From contig JAKAFU010000012.1 of the NCBI GenBank assembly GCA_021825865.1, positions 1 to 50,600 of the forward strand: 50,600 bases of DNA, written 5' to 3'. Made by a program: the position numbers and the translations under genes. Positions 50,048 through 50,600 of the stretch are shown piece by piece. The stretch's first letter is position 1. Each line of letters begins with the position of its first letter. The notes under the pieces are model-generated. The model ran no database searches. It worked only from the letters and a program-made list of their open reading frames with translations, and had not been told where the DNA came from. The DNA comes from a bacterium. Lineage in GTDB: Bacteria > SZUA-79 > Acidulodesulfobacterales > Acidulodesulfobacteraceae.

Positions 50048-50600
50048 ATGAACAGAAATGAAGTCAAAGAACATTTCGGAAAACAGGCGGGCGGTTATGA
50101 AGAATTAATGGTCAGACTTATTCCCGGATATTTAGAACAGCACGCAATTATATATGATTTGCTTCCCGAAGAAGAAAGAGCTTATAAAGTGCTTGACCTG
50201 GGATGCGGCAACGGAGTTTTATCGGAACAGGTATTAAAAAAATATCCTCATGCCCGTATAGTAGGATTCGATTTAACGGAAGAAATGCTTAAAGCATATA
50301 AAAACAAACTTTCTAAATATTCCGGCAGCTTTGAATTAAAAAAAGGCGATTTTAAAACCGAATCAATCGGGGCTAACTACGATATTATCCTTGCAGGCCT
50401 TAGCCTTCATCATCTTGACCTTGAGCAAAGAAGAAATTTCTATAAAACGATTTATTCCGCATTAAACGCCGGAGGGATGTTTATATCCCGCGATATTATA
50501 ATTGACGAAGACGAAGACGTAAGAACGCAGCAATATGAGCTCTGGAAGAGATTTATCAAATCAAGCGGAGAAGACCCGGAATTTTGGTATTCAAAACATA
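50048..50600 (+). CDS. Class I SAM-dependent methyltransferase (3' end outside window)
   Basis: At least 184 residues from an ATG at 50048 to the window end without a stop. It has the SAM-binding motif VLDLGCGNGVLSEQV, the acidic motif IVGFDLTEEML, GDF, and the post-motif ILAGLSLHHLDLEQRRNFY...LNAGGMFISRD. The N-terminal FGKQAGGYEELMVRLIPGY is typical of small-molecule methyltransferases of the UbiE/methyltransf_25 type. Substrate unknown; cotranscribed with the cupin gene. Confidence 0.9.
   Translation, partial: MNRNEVKEHFGKQAGGYEELMVRLIPGYLEQHAIIYDLLPEEERAYKVLDLGCGNGVLSEQVLKKYPHARIVGFDLTEEMLKAYKNKLSKYSGSFELKKGDFKTESIGANYDIILAGLSLHHLDLEQRRNFYKTIYSALNAGGMFISRDIIIDEDEDVRTQQYELWKRFIKSSGEDPEFWYSKH

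Overview
The window is AT-rich bacterial chromosome from an unnamed Gram-negative (diderm) organism: it carries a Tol envelope complex, lipoproteins and a periplasmic c-type haem sensor. The gene content (B12-dependent class II ribonucleotide reductase, rubredoxin, hemerythrin, an NnrS-like membrane protein, a GcvH-like lipoyl carrier, a likely aminofutalosine deaminase for menaquinone, TreT trehalose synthase with DUF5752) suggests an anaerobe or microaerophile. A deltaproteobacterial or acidophilic sulfur-cycling lineage is my guess; the sequence does not prove it. Many genes have a good Shine-Dalgarno site, but about as many have none.

Layout. 1-2761: 3' part of a GGDEF-globin-GAF-EAL cyclic-di-GMP protein. 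3083-4399: ArsB-type arsenite pump. 4442-12305: potassium-uptake region consisting of a promoter, a ydaO-type cyclic-di-AMP riboswitch, a terminator, kdpF, a second tiny membrane protein, kdpA, kdpC, kdpB (order A-C-B), a small membrane protein and a KdpD that lacks its histidine-kinase half. 12530-16738: RecD2-like helicase and pyruvate kinase. 16948-20247 (minus strand): a very acidic small protein, tRNA-Ser(GCT), TreT with DUF5752, and a small TPR protein. 20616-23366: MIP18/DUF59 protein, NnrS-like protein, and a convergent hemerythrin-DUF2249 pair, with CRP/FNR-like palindromes nearby. 23739-27329: GcvH/LbpA-like lipoyl protein, a thioredoxin-fold protein and an overlapping haem-c GGDEF-EAL protein. 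27678-31953: secreted DUF302-like protein, class II ribonucleotide reductase with tandem NrdR boxes, and rubredoxin. 32125-36979: tolQ, tolR, TonB/TolA-like, tolB and cpoB, with no pal. 37152-45869: housekeeping metabolism (tsaD, rsmA, amidohydrolase, panC, glpK, thiM, a monooxygenase-fold protein) plus a truncated PAS-GAF sensor. 46025-46643: HigBA toxin-antitoxin.

From 46737 rightward the region looks like an integrated accessory island. It begins with a 47-nt 3' fragment of an initiator tRNA gene (a probable attachment site). It then holds a three-gene HTH-zeta kinase-small protein operon, an excisionase-like HTH protein, a small protein resembling the S1-KH part of NusA, a large nested palindrome, a cupin protein and a methyltransferase cut off by the window end.

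Most notable: potassium import appears to be controlled by cyclic-di-AMP twice. The first level is the RNA switch, with a possible long-range antiterminator. The second is the kinase-less KdpD, which keeps a USP domain with a partial cyclic-di-AMP-binding motif. The island's zeta-kinase operon and NusA-like protein are the best candidates for undescribed biology.
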